64,000 nt of DNA from Mixophyes australis (lineage: Eukaryota > Chordata > Amphibia > Anura > Limnodynastidae): contig JAVHZZ010000002.1 of NCBI GenBank assembly GCA_036250195.1, forward strand, positions 366,183,124 through 366,247,123. The letters are read 5' to 3'. The translations under genes were made by a program, and so were the position numbers. The notes under the pieces were generated by a model, which worked only from the letters and a program-made list of their open reading frames with translations, searched no databases and had not been told where the DNA came from. Each line of letters opens with the position of its first letter. The stretch's first letter is position 1. Shown piece by piece: positions 32,675 through 43,704 of the stretch.

Positions 32675-32935
32675 TGTGATGGCAAAGGGGGCTTGTGGCA
32701 ATGTAATGTGTGTGCATGTAATGGCAAAGGGGACTTGTGGTAATGTGATGGCAAAGTGGGCTTGTGACAATGTACAGTATTTGTGTGTGATGGCAAAGGG
32801 GACTTGTGGTAATGTGATGGCAAAGTGGGCTCGTGACAATGTACAGTATTTGTGTGTGATGGCAAAGGGAACTTGTGGCATTGTACTGTGTGTGCTTTTG
32901 ATGGCAAAGAGGGCTTGTTGCAATGTACTGTGGGT
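32675..32935 (+). repeat. Second minisatellite, TGATGGCAAAG-type
   Basis: GATGGCAAAGGGGACTTGTG and variants recur about seven times with GCAATGTA or TAATG between. A higher-order unit of about 75 bp is visible (32714-32788 and 32789-32862). Confidence 0.85.
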
Positions 32936-34916
32936 ATGAGGTAGGTGTTGGCTAATTAATGAGTGCTGTTTTGTTTGTGGGGTGATGGTGGGACGTTTGG
33001 GGAATTTGGGGAGAATGAGGTCTATTTATTAAATATGAATAGGAATTATTTAATGGCAGTGATGTTTGCAGTAAAAAGGTATATTTATTAAACATAAATG
33101 TTAATAATTTATTGCCAAGGTGGGTGGCAGTCTCTACTGTAATTTGGGTGGGAGGTAGGCTATTAATTTAATGGTGAACTGTGTTTTGGTGCTAATAATT
33201 TGATGGTCGCCCTATTAATTTATTTGTGGGGTGATGGTGGTGCTATTAAATATAATATTGGGGCCTATTTAAGGTGAGGTGATGGGACCTTTCATTTACT
33301 GTTGGTATGATTTGGGGCTATCAAGTGAATATGGGGCTGAGTTTGGGGAGGTGGGCTATTTATTTAATGTGAATATGAATTATTTTAGTACTAGAGGATG
33401 GTTGTGGAAAATGGTTATTAAATGTAAATGCTATTAATTTATTGCTGGGGCTGTTTGGAGGGAGAAAATAGATTTATTTATTAAATGGAAATACTATACT
33501 TTAATGTTGGAGCTGGTTGGAAGGAAATAGATCTATTTATCAAATGTGAGTACTATTATTTTAATGTTGGGGCTAGTGGGAGGCCTAATTATTAAAAATT
33601 GGTGCTACTGATTTAACGCTGGGTCTGGTTGGAGTTTTCTGACTTTCATGTACCCATTTTTTTCCAAATAGGGCCTCCAACATTCCGGTATACAGGTAAG
33701 CAGAAATTGATCTAAGATAACAGCAGCCACATGTTGTGAAAGTGACAAGAACAGGTAGGAAAGAGCAAGACTGTCTGCCAACTGTCCTGAATCTGGTGGG
33801 GCAGTCCTGAATTTGGGTGACTGTGTCACTTAGTCATGATTTAGTTTGACTGCAAGAACAGTTGGGGGGTATGTCCCGCTTCACACTGTACTGCTTGTGA
33901 CGGCAGAACTGCATGTACCTAACAGTAGTGCACACAGTATTGCCCTTGTATTTGTCTAACATGATAACTGTGTTACATCATAGGGGCCCCCCAGAGCCTT
34001 AATCCAGCGCCTGCTCACTGGCACACATTTGAGCTTTGTTTTGGCCAATATAAAATTGATAGAGCGGCAGCTGCGGTTCTCAAATGTAGCTGGTGAATGA
34101 GAACTACATTTGAGAAGCTACCGCAACCTCAGTACTGATACTAAAATGGGTGAAACTAATCTGCTGCTCATATCCAGAGGCAGCTGCTCCTCCTACCTAA
34201 TTGGGCCTTTCTGGATCTGATGAACAGGACAGATACTTCTAAGCAACACTAAAATTCCTTGATGACTTCTACTGTCATCAAACCCTTTAATTAAAAAAAC
34301 ACAGGTGTCGGAGAACCCAGTATGGTCAAAAAATGTATTTCACCAATCCTTTTGTCTATCAAGCCAGGACAGCTTTCATGCTGCAGTTCTATGTATACTT
34401 ATTTTAATGTCTTGTTTGATGAATTTTCTTGCAGTTTTTTGTATAAAAAGTCCCAGACATACATTTTGATTACCAAAAAGAATAAGGCCTATAGCTGATA
34501 CTATGCAAATATGCTGCTTGCATATCGTTATTTTTTAAGTTTAGGTTCACTAAGGCTGTTTGTCTATGGATGGCAATGATATATGGATGTGCAGGCTTGA
34601 CTGGTGAGTCTCGCTAAGTGAGATTTTATACCTGCAGTTTTATTTACATAAATTATATGTAAATAAACTAGCAGTTAAATAATGTGGTACAGGTAAGGAG
34701 GGTCCAGCTTCAGCGCAGCCAGAGAATCAGGAGGTCACAGATATTTGTAGGAATAATAATACAATTCTCCATTTTTTTTACACCTAACTGCATATTTCAC
34801 TGTAAATGACCACTCCCCCAATACCCCCTTTTGCAGTGATGCTTGGTATTAGGTGGGCCCCAGTTATTGGTTTCTCTGGTGGGCCATTCATGCCCCAGTC
34901 CGACACTGTATGGATA

Positions 34917-36116
34917 TACAGTATTTGAGGCTATTCTGTCTAATGCAAAATTATTACAAATAATAACATTGCTTTTCTACAATCTTTAACATGAAATCAC
35001 ATTTTTTCATATACTCTCTTCCAACATGTTTTCTGCAACCAGTGACCTAGATAAGAAAAATATTCCCCTGCTTTACTTTAATACAGCATAAATACAAATT
35101 ACATACACTAAAAAAAAAAGTGGGGTTTAGTAGAGCAGAAAGTTGCAAGCTATACACAATGCATTATGCCTACACTGTGTTTGGGCAGCTAATTAAATCC
35201 TATGTTTGTTAACATCATACAATAATGCAAACAGACAAATATAGGCCAGTATGCACTATATGAGGGGAATGAAATCTGGAGCATAGCAGTCATTATTTCT
35301 AAGCAAATTAGGACCCTAGGAAACAATTACCATGCACCCTGTATAAAACCATGGAACAAAAACAGAGAAAAAAATACTAGATTTGACGAAGGACTCATTA
35401 AATTGTATTTTTATTAGTTATTTATTTTCAAGTCATCATATGGTGATTTTGCAAAAAAAAAATGACCACAGTGATTTCTCACATGCTAATAGAGCTAATA
35501 TTGATGGAAGTGACAGTATTTCTGTTCTACAACATGCATTACGCAAATACAGTAATTATGGTGGTATGTGTACAGAATGAAAATTATGTCACTTTGGCCA
35601 CCACCACAGACAGGAGAATAGCTTTGCTAACCTCTAAGTCCTAGACGTGTCTACTGTTAAGACCTTTATTTGTTTAAGCAGAACCATACAATTTTCTCGG
35701 GTTCATCAGTGAAAGGGTGATAGGTAAGATCTTTACAGGTAGTTCCTGTAAGAAATTACTGGTAGGAGCATTAAAGCTTTAAATGTTCAGGAAATATGAT
35801 ATAAAAATAAATTACATATTTTTAGGGCCAGACTGGCCATCTAGCAAATATATATGTACCTTTGTTTATTGGGGGCATGGAGGGACAAACTGGCATTTTA
35901 ATGTCTAATGTATTTTTGTTGTTTGTTTATTTTATTGTATGGCAGTAGTTAGAGCCACAAGTCAAGATTTAATTGCTTAAAGTCTTCAGATTTAAAATGA
36001 CAAAAAAAGGTAGCTGCACATGCCCAGTCGGGATGACAGAAGCTCACTCTACCTCCTGTCATCAAACATTTGCTAAACAATCACCTGCTAAGTACTCTGC
36101 ATCAGTAGTGTGTATA
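34917..36116. other. AT-rich sequence, nothing recognised
   Basis: No repeat ends, domains or defensible exons were seen. Confidence 0.4.
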
Positions 36117-36117
36117 T

Positions 36118-36173
<56 letters not shown>

Positions 36174-36200
36174 TATACACACATACATATATATATACAC
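36118..36200. repeat. (TA)n microsatellite
   Basis: There are about 24 TA units to 36167, then interrupted AT/AC repeats. It is prone to length change and cruciform formation. Confidence 0.95.
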
Positions 36201-36459
36201 ACACACATAAAACTTGTAATCATTCAATCAATCAAATGGTTTCAACTACGTATATAAAAGCATGTGGTCATGGTCAAGTTGTTAAGTTGTAGGTCAGACC
36301 AAACACCAGAATGGGGAAGAAATGTGACCTAAGTGGCTTTATACTTTGGATGATGATTTATGCCAGAGAGGGTAGTTTGAACATCTGATGATCTCCTTGT
36401 ACTTTCAAGCAAAGCTTTCTCTAGAGTTTAGAGAATGGTGCGGGGGAAAAAAAGTACCT

Positions 36460-36965
36460 AGAGAGCAGCAGTTCCGTGGGCCCCCAATTTATAAATCCAA
36501 TCCGGAAGCTCCGATATGCAATGAGTTTAGCACAGACTCAAGCTCTATTTATAGTCTAAGGGGTTTCCACATGACAATATAGTAAAACCCTTAGACTATA
36601 AATAGAGTTTGCGCCTGTGCTAAACTCATTGCGACGTCTGAAATGAGGGTTTATTTTTTTAACCAAGCATGTTCTGGATTGGATTCATAAATTGGGGGTC
36701 CCCCTGACCCGAAAAAAGAAGACTTCAATCAACATGGAATTACAAATGGGGAGTCACTCTGACCCCAAAAACCGAAGATTGTTTACAAGCATGGACATTT
36801 GGAAATAGAAATGATTTAGGACATGGTTTACAAGAAATTTGGATTGAATGCTGCTGATAAAAGAAGAAGTCAGACCGGTGAGTATATTGTATTATTTTTA
36901 ATAAATTTATATGGTATAAATGAGGGTGTTTAGTGTATTTATTGGGGTTTTATTTTATTTTTTTA
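36460..36965 (+). repeat. Fold-back repeat family, copy with 5' hairpin
   Basis: 36518-36632 is an inverted repeat of about 48 bp per arm. The left arm holds GCAATGAGTTTAGCACAGAC and GCTCTATTTATAGTCTAAGG, and the right arm the complement. After it come AAATTGGGGGTCCCCCTGAC, AAGACTTCAATCAACA and GGTGAGTATATTG, matching 40120-40350 in the same order. No protein is encoded. It breaks off near 36965. Confidence 0.7.
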
Positions 36966-37029
36966 GCAAGTTGTGATTGTAAACAGTTAGTTGTGGTTTA
37001 TTTTACATTTTGTTATGTGGAATGTGAGG

Positions 37030-37729
37030 ATACCGGGTTTAATGTAACCTTCTGCGCCACAGAGGTGGCCTACACGGTACCTACCCAAGGTTCAAAATCA
37101 CCCAGGCAAATATCTGAAATAATATAAATAAGTTTATTTAACAAAACGGTAGCACCAAACAGCAAAAAACTAATTTATATAACTTAAAACAAATAACACT
37201 ACAGTCTGGCACAGACAACATACAGGGTATAATGAAAACACCTCACCAGTATCCTTGTCACTTTCAGGGACTGCTGTCTATCAATCCAAGCTTCTTCCCC
37301 TCTCTCCTTTAAGACTACCAGCAAAGGTAGCGGCCCTGAGTCACTGTCACTCCGCTTTCGATGGACACACAGCTCCCCAAGACCTGGAGAGGTAGATCAG
37401 GGCAATGGCAGTACTCCAGGGACAGATTGTCCCGTTCCTGTCAGGGGCATAGATCTATATTTCAACCCCAGCCTGACTTCAGCTATCACTTGGTAGTGAA
37501 TGCCAATTTGCTGTCCTCTGGAGCTTTCTTTTAAGCCAAAAACTGACCTCATCAGCAATTTCAGGAACTGCCAGATTGGTACTTTCTGTGTTTACCTTTT
37601 CACAGATAAACATACAGGCAAAGGGATAGCAGATGAGCCACTCCTGATTTAATTAAGGACAGTTATTGTTCTGTGGCTATACAGCAGAGTTTGTTTAAAC
37701 AGGAGAGATCAGGATCCAGACACCTTTAT
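37030..37729 (-). other. LTR-like sequence on the minus strand, ends not fixed
   Basis: A minus-strand AATAAACTTATTTATATT motif (a polyadenylation signal, about 37118-37140) sits near one end of a moderately GC-rich, non-coding 700-bp block, as in the LTRs at 49357 and 60012. No target duplication was found, so this is a tentative call. Confidence 0.3.
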
Positions 37730-37737
37730 ATTTAAAT

Positions 37738-38290
37738 TAGAGATGGGCGGGTCCGGTTCCCCGAGAACCGAACCCACCCAAACTTTGGGTATCCGATGAG
37801 CAGCTCGGTACTCTCCCGCCCGCTCCGAATCCAAATCGAGGCCGAACGTCATCGTGACGTCGTCGGATCTCGGGGCTCGGTTCTCGCGATACTTCAAGAT
37901 TATAAATACACGCCTCCACAGCAATCCATCGCCATTTGACAGAGGGAGAGAGCAGGGTGTAGTCACAGGCTGATTAGAGCAGGGACAGAGAATCCAATAT
38001 TCTTTTTCCAATTGTTGTAACAAAAATCGCTAGAGAAGAGAGGAGGATAGAGGGTTTTTTTCTTTTAAATATTTGGCACTCCCCAGTGCTTTTGGGGTGT
38101 CCCCCATAATTGTGCATAAATATTTCTGGCTGTCAAAATTACTATCTGTCAGCATATTCTACCAACTAATTTTTAGCACTCCCCAGTGCTTTTGGGGTGT
38201 CCCCCATAATTGTGCATACATATTTATGGCTGTCAAAATTACTATCTGTCAGCATATTCTACCAAATAATTTTTAGCACTCTGCAGTCTC
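37738..38290 (+). mobile_element. End fragment of a hAT-2-family element
   Basis: The fragment begins TAGAGATGGGCGGGTCCGG, close to the right TIR of hAT-2, followed by CCCGAGAACCGAACCCA and 'atccgatgag' text typical of the family. It also holds a 100-bp tandem duplication (38076-38275). The other TIR is missing. A repeat of the fold-back family starts at about 38295. Confidence 0.65.
38076..38275 (+). repeat. 100-bp tandem duplication
   Basis: GCACTCCCCAGTGCTTTTGG starts at 38076 and 38176, and the third start at 38276 is only partial. The two full units differ at a few bases. Confidence 0.92.
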
Positions 38291-38294
38291 TCTG

Positions 38295-38815
38295 CTATAG
38301 TGTCAACCACCCCGACTGGTTTGGCTAGTGCTGGTTATGTGAAAATCGGGGGGACCCCATGCAAATTTTTTCCTGATTTTTACGTAGCCAGCAATAGGCT
38401 GGCAGTGCTAGGGTTAATAGTGCTCGGACAGGGGGACCCCATGCTTTTTTTTGGAGTATTTATCTATTTTTACACTTTTGACAGCTGCCAGACCTCCGGC
38501 TCTATGGCCAGGGCAGTGTAAAAGTGATGTGTTTACTAATCACGCAGCAAGGAAGCAGCGTGTTGTATCTGGCGATTTTTCAAGCAAACTCGGGAGAGCT
38601 TGCTTAATCGCAGCTTCATACATTTGAGATTTGTATAGCTAGAGTGGCAAATAGTCGGGACTTTGATCTCTTTCGATTTTGGAAATTACGATTTTGACAG
38701 AAACACATCTCTGGCGATTTTACATAAAATATCACTTTAATACATCTGCGACATGAAACACCCGAGAGAAAATCTTGGGATATTCAAAATCAGAGCTTGA
38801 TACATTTACCCCAGA
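38295..38815 (+). repeat. Fold-back/long-TIR repeat family, 3' part
   Basis: This matches 40890-41348 (GCTATAGTGTCAACCACC, AAAATCGGGGGGACCCCA, TTTTGACAGCTGCCAG) and ends CTTGATACATTTACCCC. The terminal 190 bp matches 25563-25752. Confidence 0.7.
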
Positions 38816-38816
38816 A

Positions 38817-39410
38817 CTGTACAGTTAAAGATTAAAAAGCCATCATCTGGTCTGACAAATCTTGATCTCTGCTTTGACATACAGATTGTAGGGTCAGAAT
38901 TTGGTATAAGCAAAACGAATCCATGGATGCATTTTGTGTCAAGAGTGCAGGCTGGTGGTGGTGGTATAATGGTGTGGGAAATGTTTTCTTGACACACATT
39001 AGACCCCATAATACCAACTGAGCATTATTTAAATACCACAGCCTATCTGGGTATTGTTGCTGATCATATGCATCCCATCATGGTCACAGTCTACCCATCA
39101 TCTAATGGTTACTTCCAGCAGGATTACATACATTGCCACAAAGCACACATTATCTCACGCTGGTTTCACAAACATGACAGTTCAGTGTATTCCAGTAGCC
39201 TCCACAGTCACCAGATCTCAATCCGATAGAGCACCATTGGGATGCAGCCAACGAATCTGCAGCAACAGCATAATGCTATGATGTCAACATGGACCAGAAT
39301 TTCTAACAAATATTTCCAGCACTTTGTTGAATCCATACCATGAAAAATGCAGGCAAATACCCAATGCTCAAAACTTAAAAAGGAGAACTTAATAAAGCGG
39401 CCACTGAGTG
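38817..39410 (+). mobile_element. Tc1/mariner fragment (C-terminal part of the element)
   Basis: The sequence runs to a right end AATAAAGCGGCCACTGAGTG with TA at 39411-39412. This is the well-known Tc1-like end CACTNAGTGGCCNCTTTATT. Upstream are broken reading frames with ATCTGGTCTGACAAATC and CCACAGTCACCAGATCTCAA, corresponding to the W-S-D-E and P-Q-S-P-D-L regions of the transposase. The left half is absent. Confidence 0.75.
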
Positions 39411-39835
39411 TATATAGAATTATTGTTGTTTTAGGCACATTAAAACAGCTGTGTTAAAGTCTTTGTGGGTAAGGGGGTTAATAATGTGATGACAAAAGGA
39501 AAAAATACATGTGGGGATAATAAAAATCTGTTGCTAATAGAGATGTTCACTGACCCCCGTGTTCTGGTTTTGGTTTTGGTTTTGGATCTGGATTAACTTT
39601 GTGTTTTGGTTTTGGTTTTTTGTTTGGGATCCCTATTTTTTCTAAAATCCCCATTTGTGTTTTTGCCAAAAAACCATAATTTTGCTTTTCTCCCCTACAT
39701 TATTATTAACCTCAATAAAACTAATGTCAAGTCATTTGCAGTCAATTCGGACCATCTCACAAGTCACAATATTATTTTCATACACTTTAAAACAAAGACT
39801 GCAGCGACCTGGCTGGATGCTAAGCGACAGAATCG

Positions 39836-39962
39836 CCTAATACTGTAAATAGAGCTTACGCAAGTAACGTAGCTCATTGCGCATGCGCTACGCTACTTGC
39901 GTAAGCTGTATTTACTGTATTACAGCTTACGCAAGTAGCGTAGCTCTATTTACAGTATTAGG
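39836..39962. repeat. Nested inverted repeats (fold-back head)
   Basis: The outer arms are CCTAATACTGTAAATAGAGC and its complement at 39942-39962. Inside, AGCTTACGCAAGTAACGTAG pairs with CTACGCTACTTGCGTAAGCT around a TTGCGCATGCGC centre, and CAGCTTACGCAAGTAGCGTA offers a second partner. It can fold in two competing ways. Confidence 0.88.
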
Positions 39963-41343
39963 TGATTCCCCCACTAGCGTGGGAAAATCACATAATACAG
40001 TAGTTAGAGCTTGCGCAATAACGTAAATTCATTGCGTACCGGACCTCCTACTAGGTAGGAGGTGTTAGCGGCGGCTCCACAGTTTTTTTATTTTACTACA
40101 ATCAAGATTAAAGACTCGTGGATATTACAAATATGGGTCCCTCCTGGCCAAAGCTATGAAGACTTCAATCAACAAGGGGCCCATTCTGGGCAAAGTACAG
40201 AAGAGATTGGCCAAGCATTAACTTTTGGAAGTATAAATATTCTGGGACTGGGGCAAGCACGGACTATTGGAAGGTATAATTACTATGGGACTTGCTCAAG
40301 CAAGGAGACTTTGGAGAAGAAAGAAGACATCTTTGGTGAGTATTTGGGGTGTTTTTATTTTTATTAAATAGATGTGGTGTAAATGAGGGTGGTTAGTGTG
40401 TTTATTGTGGGTTTTTTATTTTTAATAAATATGTGTGGTGTTTACAAGGGTGTTGTTATTTATTTAACTTTTTTTGTGTGGAACTACAGGTCCCAGCAAG
40501 CCAGGGATGTCAGGGCATGTTGGCACTTGTGGTTCTCCAAATGCCAACATGCCCTGGCTGCCGTGGGTATGCTGGTGCTTGTAGTTATACAAGCAGCAGC
40601 ATGGCCACACTGTTTTTGGCAACCTGGCTGGCTGGGACTTGTAGCTCCACAAAACAAAATGGCGTCTGTTTATTTTTTTCACTCTTTATCGCCGTATTAC
40701 CTTACTACCCACAGCCCAAGGGTAGTAGGAAGAGCCCTAGTGCTATCAGCACTGGGATGGTTCTTTCTAGGGGGGGACGCTTGTTTTTTTTGGCGGACCC
40801 CACTCCCTAGGGAATCCAGCCCAGCGCTGAACAGTCTAGGGTTGGTTAGTCATTATGGCAGGGGGACCCCTGCCATGTGTCCCACTGCTATAGTGCCGCC
40901 AACCCTGGCTGGTTTGCCTGGTGCTGGTAAAGTGAAAATCGGGGGGACCCCACGCAAAATTTTTCCCCGATTTTAACGGGACCAGCACTAGTCAGGCAGC
41001 ACTATGGTTAAGCATGAATAGCGGGGGGACCCCACGCTTTTTTTCTTTTTCACTTTGATCTATTCTTTAACATTTTGACAGCTGCCGGAGCTCTGGCAGC
41101 TGTATGACAGGTCAGTGTAACAGTGATGTGTTTACAACTCACTGTTACAACACAGGAGAGTTTGCCAAACACAGGAGAGTTAGCTAAACTTGGGAGTGTT
41201 TACATCGCACAAAATCGCCAGAGATGACCAGCGATTTTGAACATCAGTGTCAAAATCGCAGCTTGATACATTTCAGTTTTATTTTTCGAAACCCGCGATT
41301 TGCAGAGATTTAAACACGCTGGCAAACTCGCACTTTGATACAT
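39836..41343 (+). repeat. Fold-back/long-TIR repeat family, longest copy
   Basis: The copy opens with nested inverted repeats (39836-39962), then AAGACTTCAATCAACAAGG, GGTGAGTATTTGGGG, several 'catgttggcacttgtggtt' blocks, 'gggggacccc' blocks and the end CTTTGATACATTTACCCCC. It replaces the 3' part of the hAT-4 transposase. Long frames here (40383-40976) show no domain and cross known repeat text, so they are not genes. Confidence 0.7.
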
Positions 41344-42120
41344 TTACCCCCAGATGTCAAAATGTTGTGCTGAGTCATAGGCATCATCTCTGGGACACAT
41401 GGGAAAGCCAAGATTTTTCCTAGCAGCAGTTGAGTGAGAAACTGAAGGAGGAGAAGCTGTCCTGTCAAGTAACACTTGAGCTGTCATCTTGCTCACCAGG
41501 AGCTCCTTGCATCTCTTCAGATCTGGGACAGTTGGAAACAAAGAGAATACATAGTTCTTAAACCGAGGATTAAGCACAGTTGCCAAAATGTAGTGATCTG
41601 ATTTCAAGATTTTGATAACTTTTGCATCCTGGTGAAGCGAATAAAGTACTTGATCTACAAGTCTGACATACTTAGCGTAATTGCTTTGTTTAATCTCCTC
41701 CTTCAGTTTCTCAAGCTGCTTTACCAAAAGTCTAATTAAGGGAATCACTTGAATCAAGCTAGCAGTGTCTGAACTCACTTCACAGGTGACTATTTCGAAT
41801 GGTTTCAGCACATTGCACAACAAGGAAAGAATTCTACACTTCGCTTGAGTAAAATACATCCACCCTGCTTTTCAAATGCCATGGCTTGTGGATGGCTTTT
41901 CGCTGTTCCTCCATCCGCAGAAGCATATGCAGGATTGATTTCCACCTTTTCCCCACCTCTTGATTCAGTTGGTGGCAGGGCAAATTAAATTGCTCTCGTA
42001 ATTGTTGCAATCTCCTACATGCTGTTGCCGAATGCCAGAAATGTCCATATATTTTACGGGCTACAGACAGGATATCCTGCACGTCCATGTCTTTTTTAAA
42101 AAAGACAAAAAAAGACATGC
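41344..42120 (-). pseudogene. hAT-4 transposase, central part
   Basis: Two frames joined by a frameshift near 41850 match the middle of the hAT-2 protein: VQDILSVARKIYGHFWHSAT against VQEMLAVARKIAGHFRHSAS, then EVSSDTASLIQVIPLIRLL and ILATVLNPRFKNYVFSLFP. It ends at a point equal to ORF position DNIW of hAT-2, where the fold-back repeat begins, so the dimerisation domain is gone. A short local expansion (AAAAAAGAC repeated, 42090-42115) lies at the chromovirus end. Confidence 0.85.
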
Positions 42121-42125
42121 ATCAC
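42121..42125. repeat. 5-bp target duplication of the chromovirus, left
   Basis: ATCAC, repeated at 47702-47706. Confidence 0.92.
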
Positions 42126-42390
42126 TGTTACGAGCCGCGGCGGTGCCCAGCCGCCGCGACTCACTCACCTGCGTCCCGGCCGTCGCTATGGCGACCGGGA
42201 CGTCACTTCCGGCCCTGACCCGGCCGTTGCCGGGGCAACGGGAAGACGCTTCAGCGCTGCGTCCCGGCAATGAGAGGAAGCCGGGCGCAGCGCTCACCAT
42301 GTTCTAGCCTGTGGGCTAATTAATGCAGCTTATTAATTATGCTGGGGGCTGTGTCTAAATCAGAGCTAGGCTCTGATTGGTGGCCACTGG

Positions 42391-42397
42391 TATTTAA
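42391..42397 (+). promoter_or_regulatory. Predicted TATA box of the chromovirus promoter
   Basis: TATTTAA lies about 30 bp upstream of the self-primer sequence at 42422. The spacing puts the start of transcription at about 42420-42424. The 3' LTR has the same box at 47277-47283. Confidence 0.6.
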
Positions 42398-42421
42398 GGC
42401 AATGAGGTCTGCTGCCTCATT

Positions 42422-42431
42422 GCCGGTTATA
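42422..42431 (+). promoter_or_regulatory. Self-primer sequence near the predicted RNA 5' end
   Basis: GCCGGTTATA is the exact reverse complement of the ten bases at 42817-42826 just after the 5' LTR. In Tf1/sushi-type chromoviruses the RNA 5' end folds back on the primer-binding site and is cut to prime minus-strand synthesis. Confidence 0.75.
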
Positions 42432-42816
42432 GCTCCTGTGTTCCAGTCTGCTAACCTGCTAGTTCCTGTCCTATATCCTGATATCGCTATTTGACTCCCC
42501 GTGTATGACCCTTGGCTTTGATTTGGACCTTGCTCGTGTTTCCTGTGACCCTGATCTCTGGCCGGTTTACCCGTTCTGCTATTTGCCTGTGACCCCTGAC
42601 CTCAGCTTGTTCATCAATACCCTTGTCTGCTGCCGGCCCTTGACCTCTGCGTGGACCTGACTCCTCTTGCCTGGGTTCTCCCCAGCTGGTACGCACTTCA
42701 CGACCCTCTGTCAGTCTGCGGCCCAGTCTGTCCCCACCATCAGGGGCTCCAGTGAACACCTGACTGGCAGAGTAGATTCCGGGTTGTGTTGTGCCGGCTG
42801 GAGGGGTTCCTAACAT

Positions 42817-42826
42817 TATAACCGGC
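42817..42826 (+). promoter_or_regulatory. Primer-binding site, self-complementary type
   Basis: TATAACCGGC starts one base after the LTR. It does not begin with the TGG that pairs with a tRNA CCA end, which argues against tRNA priming, and it pairs with 42422-42431. Confidence 0.75.
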
Positions 42827-42849
42827 CCACTCACGGAGACGAGGTTGGA

Positions 42850-43704
42850 ATGGATGCAAGTGGATCCTCACCGTCTCCGGCACAAGCCCTAGCAGCCCAT
42901 GTTGAGTCCTTATATCAGATGATCCAGGGATTGGCTGAGCGTCTGTCTGTTCAAGAAGAAGCCGCAAAAGTGTCACAACCCACTCCAAGCTCCGTCTGTG
43001 AACCTAAGATGAACTTGCCGGATCGCTTCTCTGGAAATAGGTCCCTGTTTCGGAATTTCAGGGAGAGCTGCAAGCTCTATTTCCGATTGAGACCCCGCTC
43101 CTCCGGGTCAGAGCAGCAAAGAGTCGGGATTATCATTTCCCTTCTACAGGGTGACCCCCAGTCCTGGGCGTTTTCCTTGCCGCAGACCAGTCCTGCCATG
43201 CAGTCAGTAGACGCTTTCTTCGAGGCGTTAGGTCTACTATATGACGACCCGGACCGTACTGCCTCCGCTGAAACTCATCTACGGGCCTTGAAACAAGGCC
43301 GGCGCTCGGCAGAGGAATACTGCGCTGAATTCCGTAGATGGTCACCTGATAGTGGATGGAATGATCCCGCCTTGCGGAGTCAGTTCCGTCTTGGCCTGTC
43401 GGAACAGGTCAAAGACTCTTTGGTGCAGTACCCATCTCCTACCTCTCTGGAGGATCTGATGCACCTCTCCATTAAAATCGACAGGAGATTTAAAGAGCGG
43501 AAAATCGAAAAGGAGACATCATCACCTCTATCCGGCTTCATTCCTGTTCCCACGGATGGTGAGGAACCCATGCAATTGGGGGCGTATCGTCTCTCCCCTG
43601 AGGAAAGAGACAAGAGAAGATCACAGGGCCTATGTCTCTATTGCGGCACAAAAGGCCACTTCTCCCGTTCCTGCCCGAATAAGCCGGGAAAAGAGCATGC
43701 CTAG
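42850..43704 (+). CDS. gag: Chromovirus Gag
   Basis: 284 residues from the ATG at 42850, only 34 nt after the LTR. Residues about 50-215 form the retrotransposon Gag capsid region: PDRFSGNRSLFRNFRESCKL, SWAFSLPQTSP, then LGLSEQVKDSL. Near the end is one CCHC zinc knuckle (C262, C265, H270, C275), which binds RNA and helps package it. The stop TAG is at 43702-43704, within the stem of the frameshift signal. Gag builds the cytoplasmic particle in which reverse transcription takes place. The length is normal for chromoviruses. There are no stops or frameshifts. Confidence 0.95.
   Translation: MDASGSSPSPAQALAAHVESLYQMIQGLAERLSVQEEAAKVSQPTPSSVCEPKMNLPDRFSGNRSLFRNFRESCKLYFRLRPRSSGSEQQRVGIIISLLQGDPQSWAFSLPQTSPAMQSVDAFFEALGLLYDDPDRTASAETHLRALKQGRRSAEEYCAEFRRWSPDSGWNDPALRSQFRLGLSEQVKDSLVQYPSPTSLEDLMHLSIKIDRRFKERKIEKETSSPLSGFIPVPTDGEEPMQLGAYRLSPEERDKRRSQGLCLYCGTKGHFSRSCPNKPGKEHA

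Larger units (their letters stand above)
31763..34908. mobile_element. hAT-3: non-autonomous hAT element with minisatellites
   Basis: The left end is CAGTGTTGAACTGGGCC. The right end, reverse-complemented, is CAGTGTCGGACTGGGGC. Flanks are TATGGAGA (31755-31762) and TATGGATA (34909-34916), an 8-bp duplication with one mismatch. The 3146-bp body has no transposase. It opens with a G-tract (31784-31801), then two minisatellites, then degenerate repeats with 'aatttattgctggggct'-type text (33000-33640) and unique sequence. Confidence 0.8.
42126..42815 (+). mobile_element. Chromovirus 5' LTR
   Basis: 690 bp. U3 opens with GC-rich inverted repeats: CGCGGCGG/CCGCCGCG at 42136-42158, and CGTCCCGG/CCGGGACG around GTCGC/GCGAC at 42172-42202. 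The promoter region has ATTGG (a reversed CCAAT box) at 42376-42380 and TATTTAA at 42391-42397. The transcript probably starts near 42421. No AATAAA is obvious in R. Confidence 0.95.

Noticed and set aside
32302..32717. Long overlapping open frames on both strands (Cys/Val-rich and Thr/His-rich)
   Set aside because: They come from a stop-free G/T minisatellite unit, and every frame is open for the same reason.
40383..40976. 197-codon open frame
   Set aside because: It crosses several blocks of a non-coding repeat family that occur elsewhere with stops, and it has no domain.
42487..42834. Minus-strand frame of 115 codons, repeated at 47373-47702
   Set aside because: Both lie in the two identical LTRs, antisense to the element. 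Duplication of the frame is only LTR duplication.
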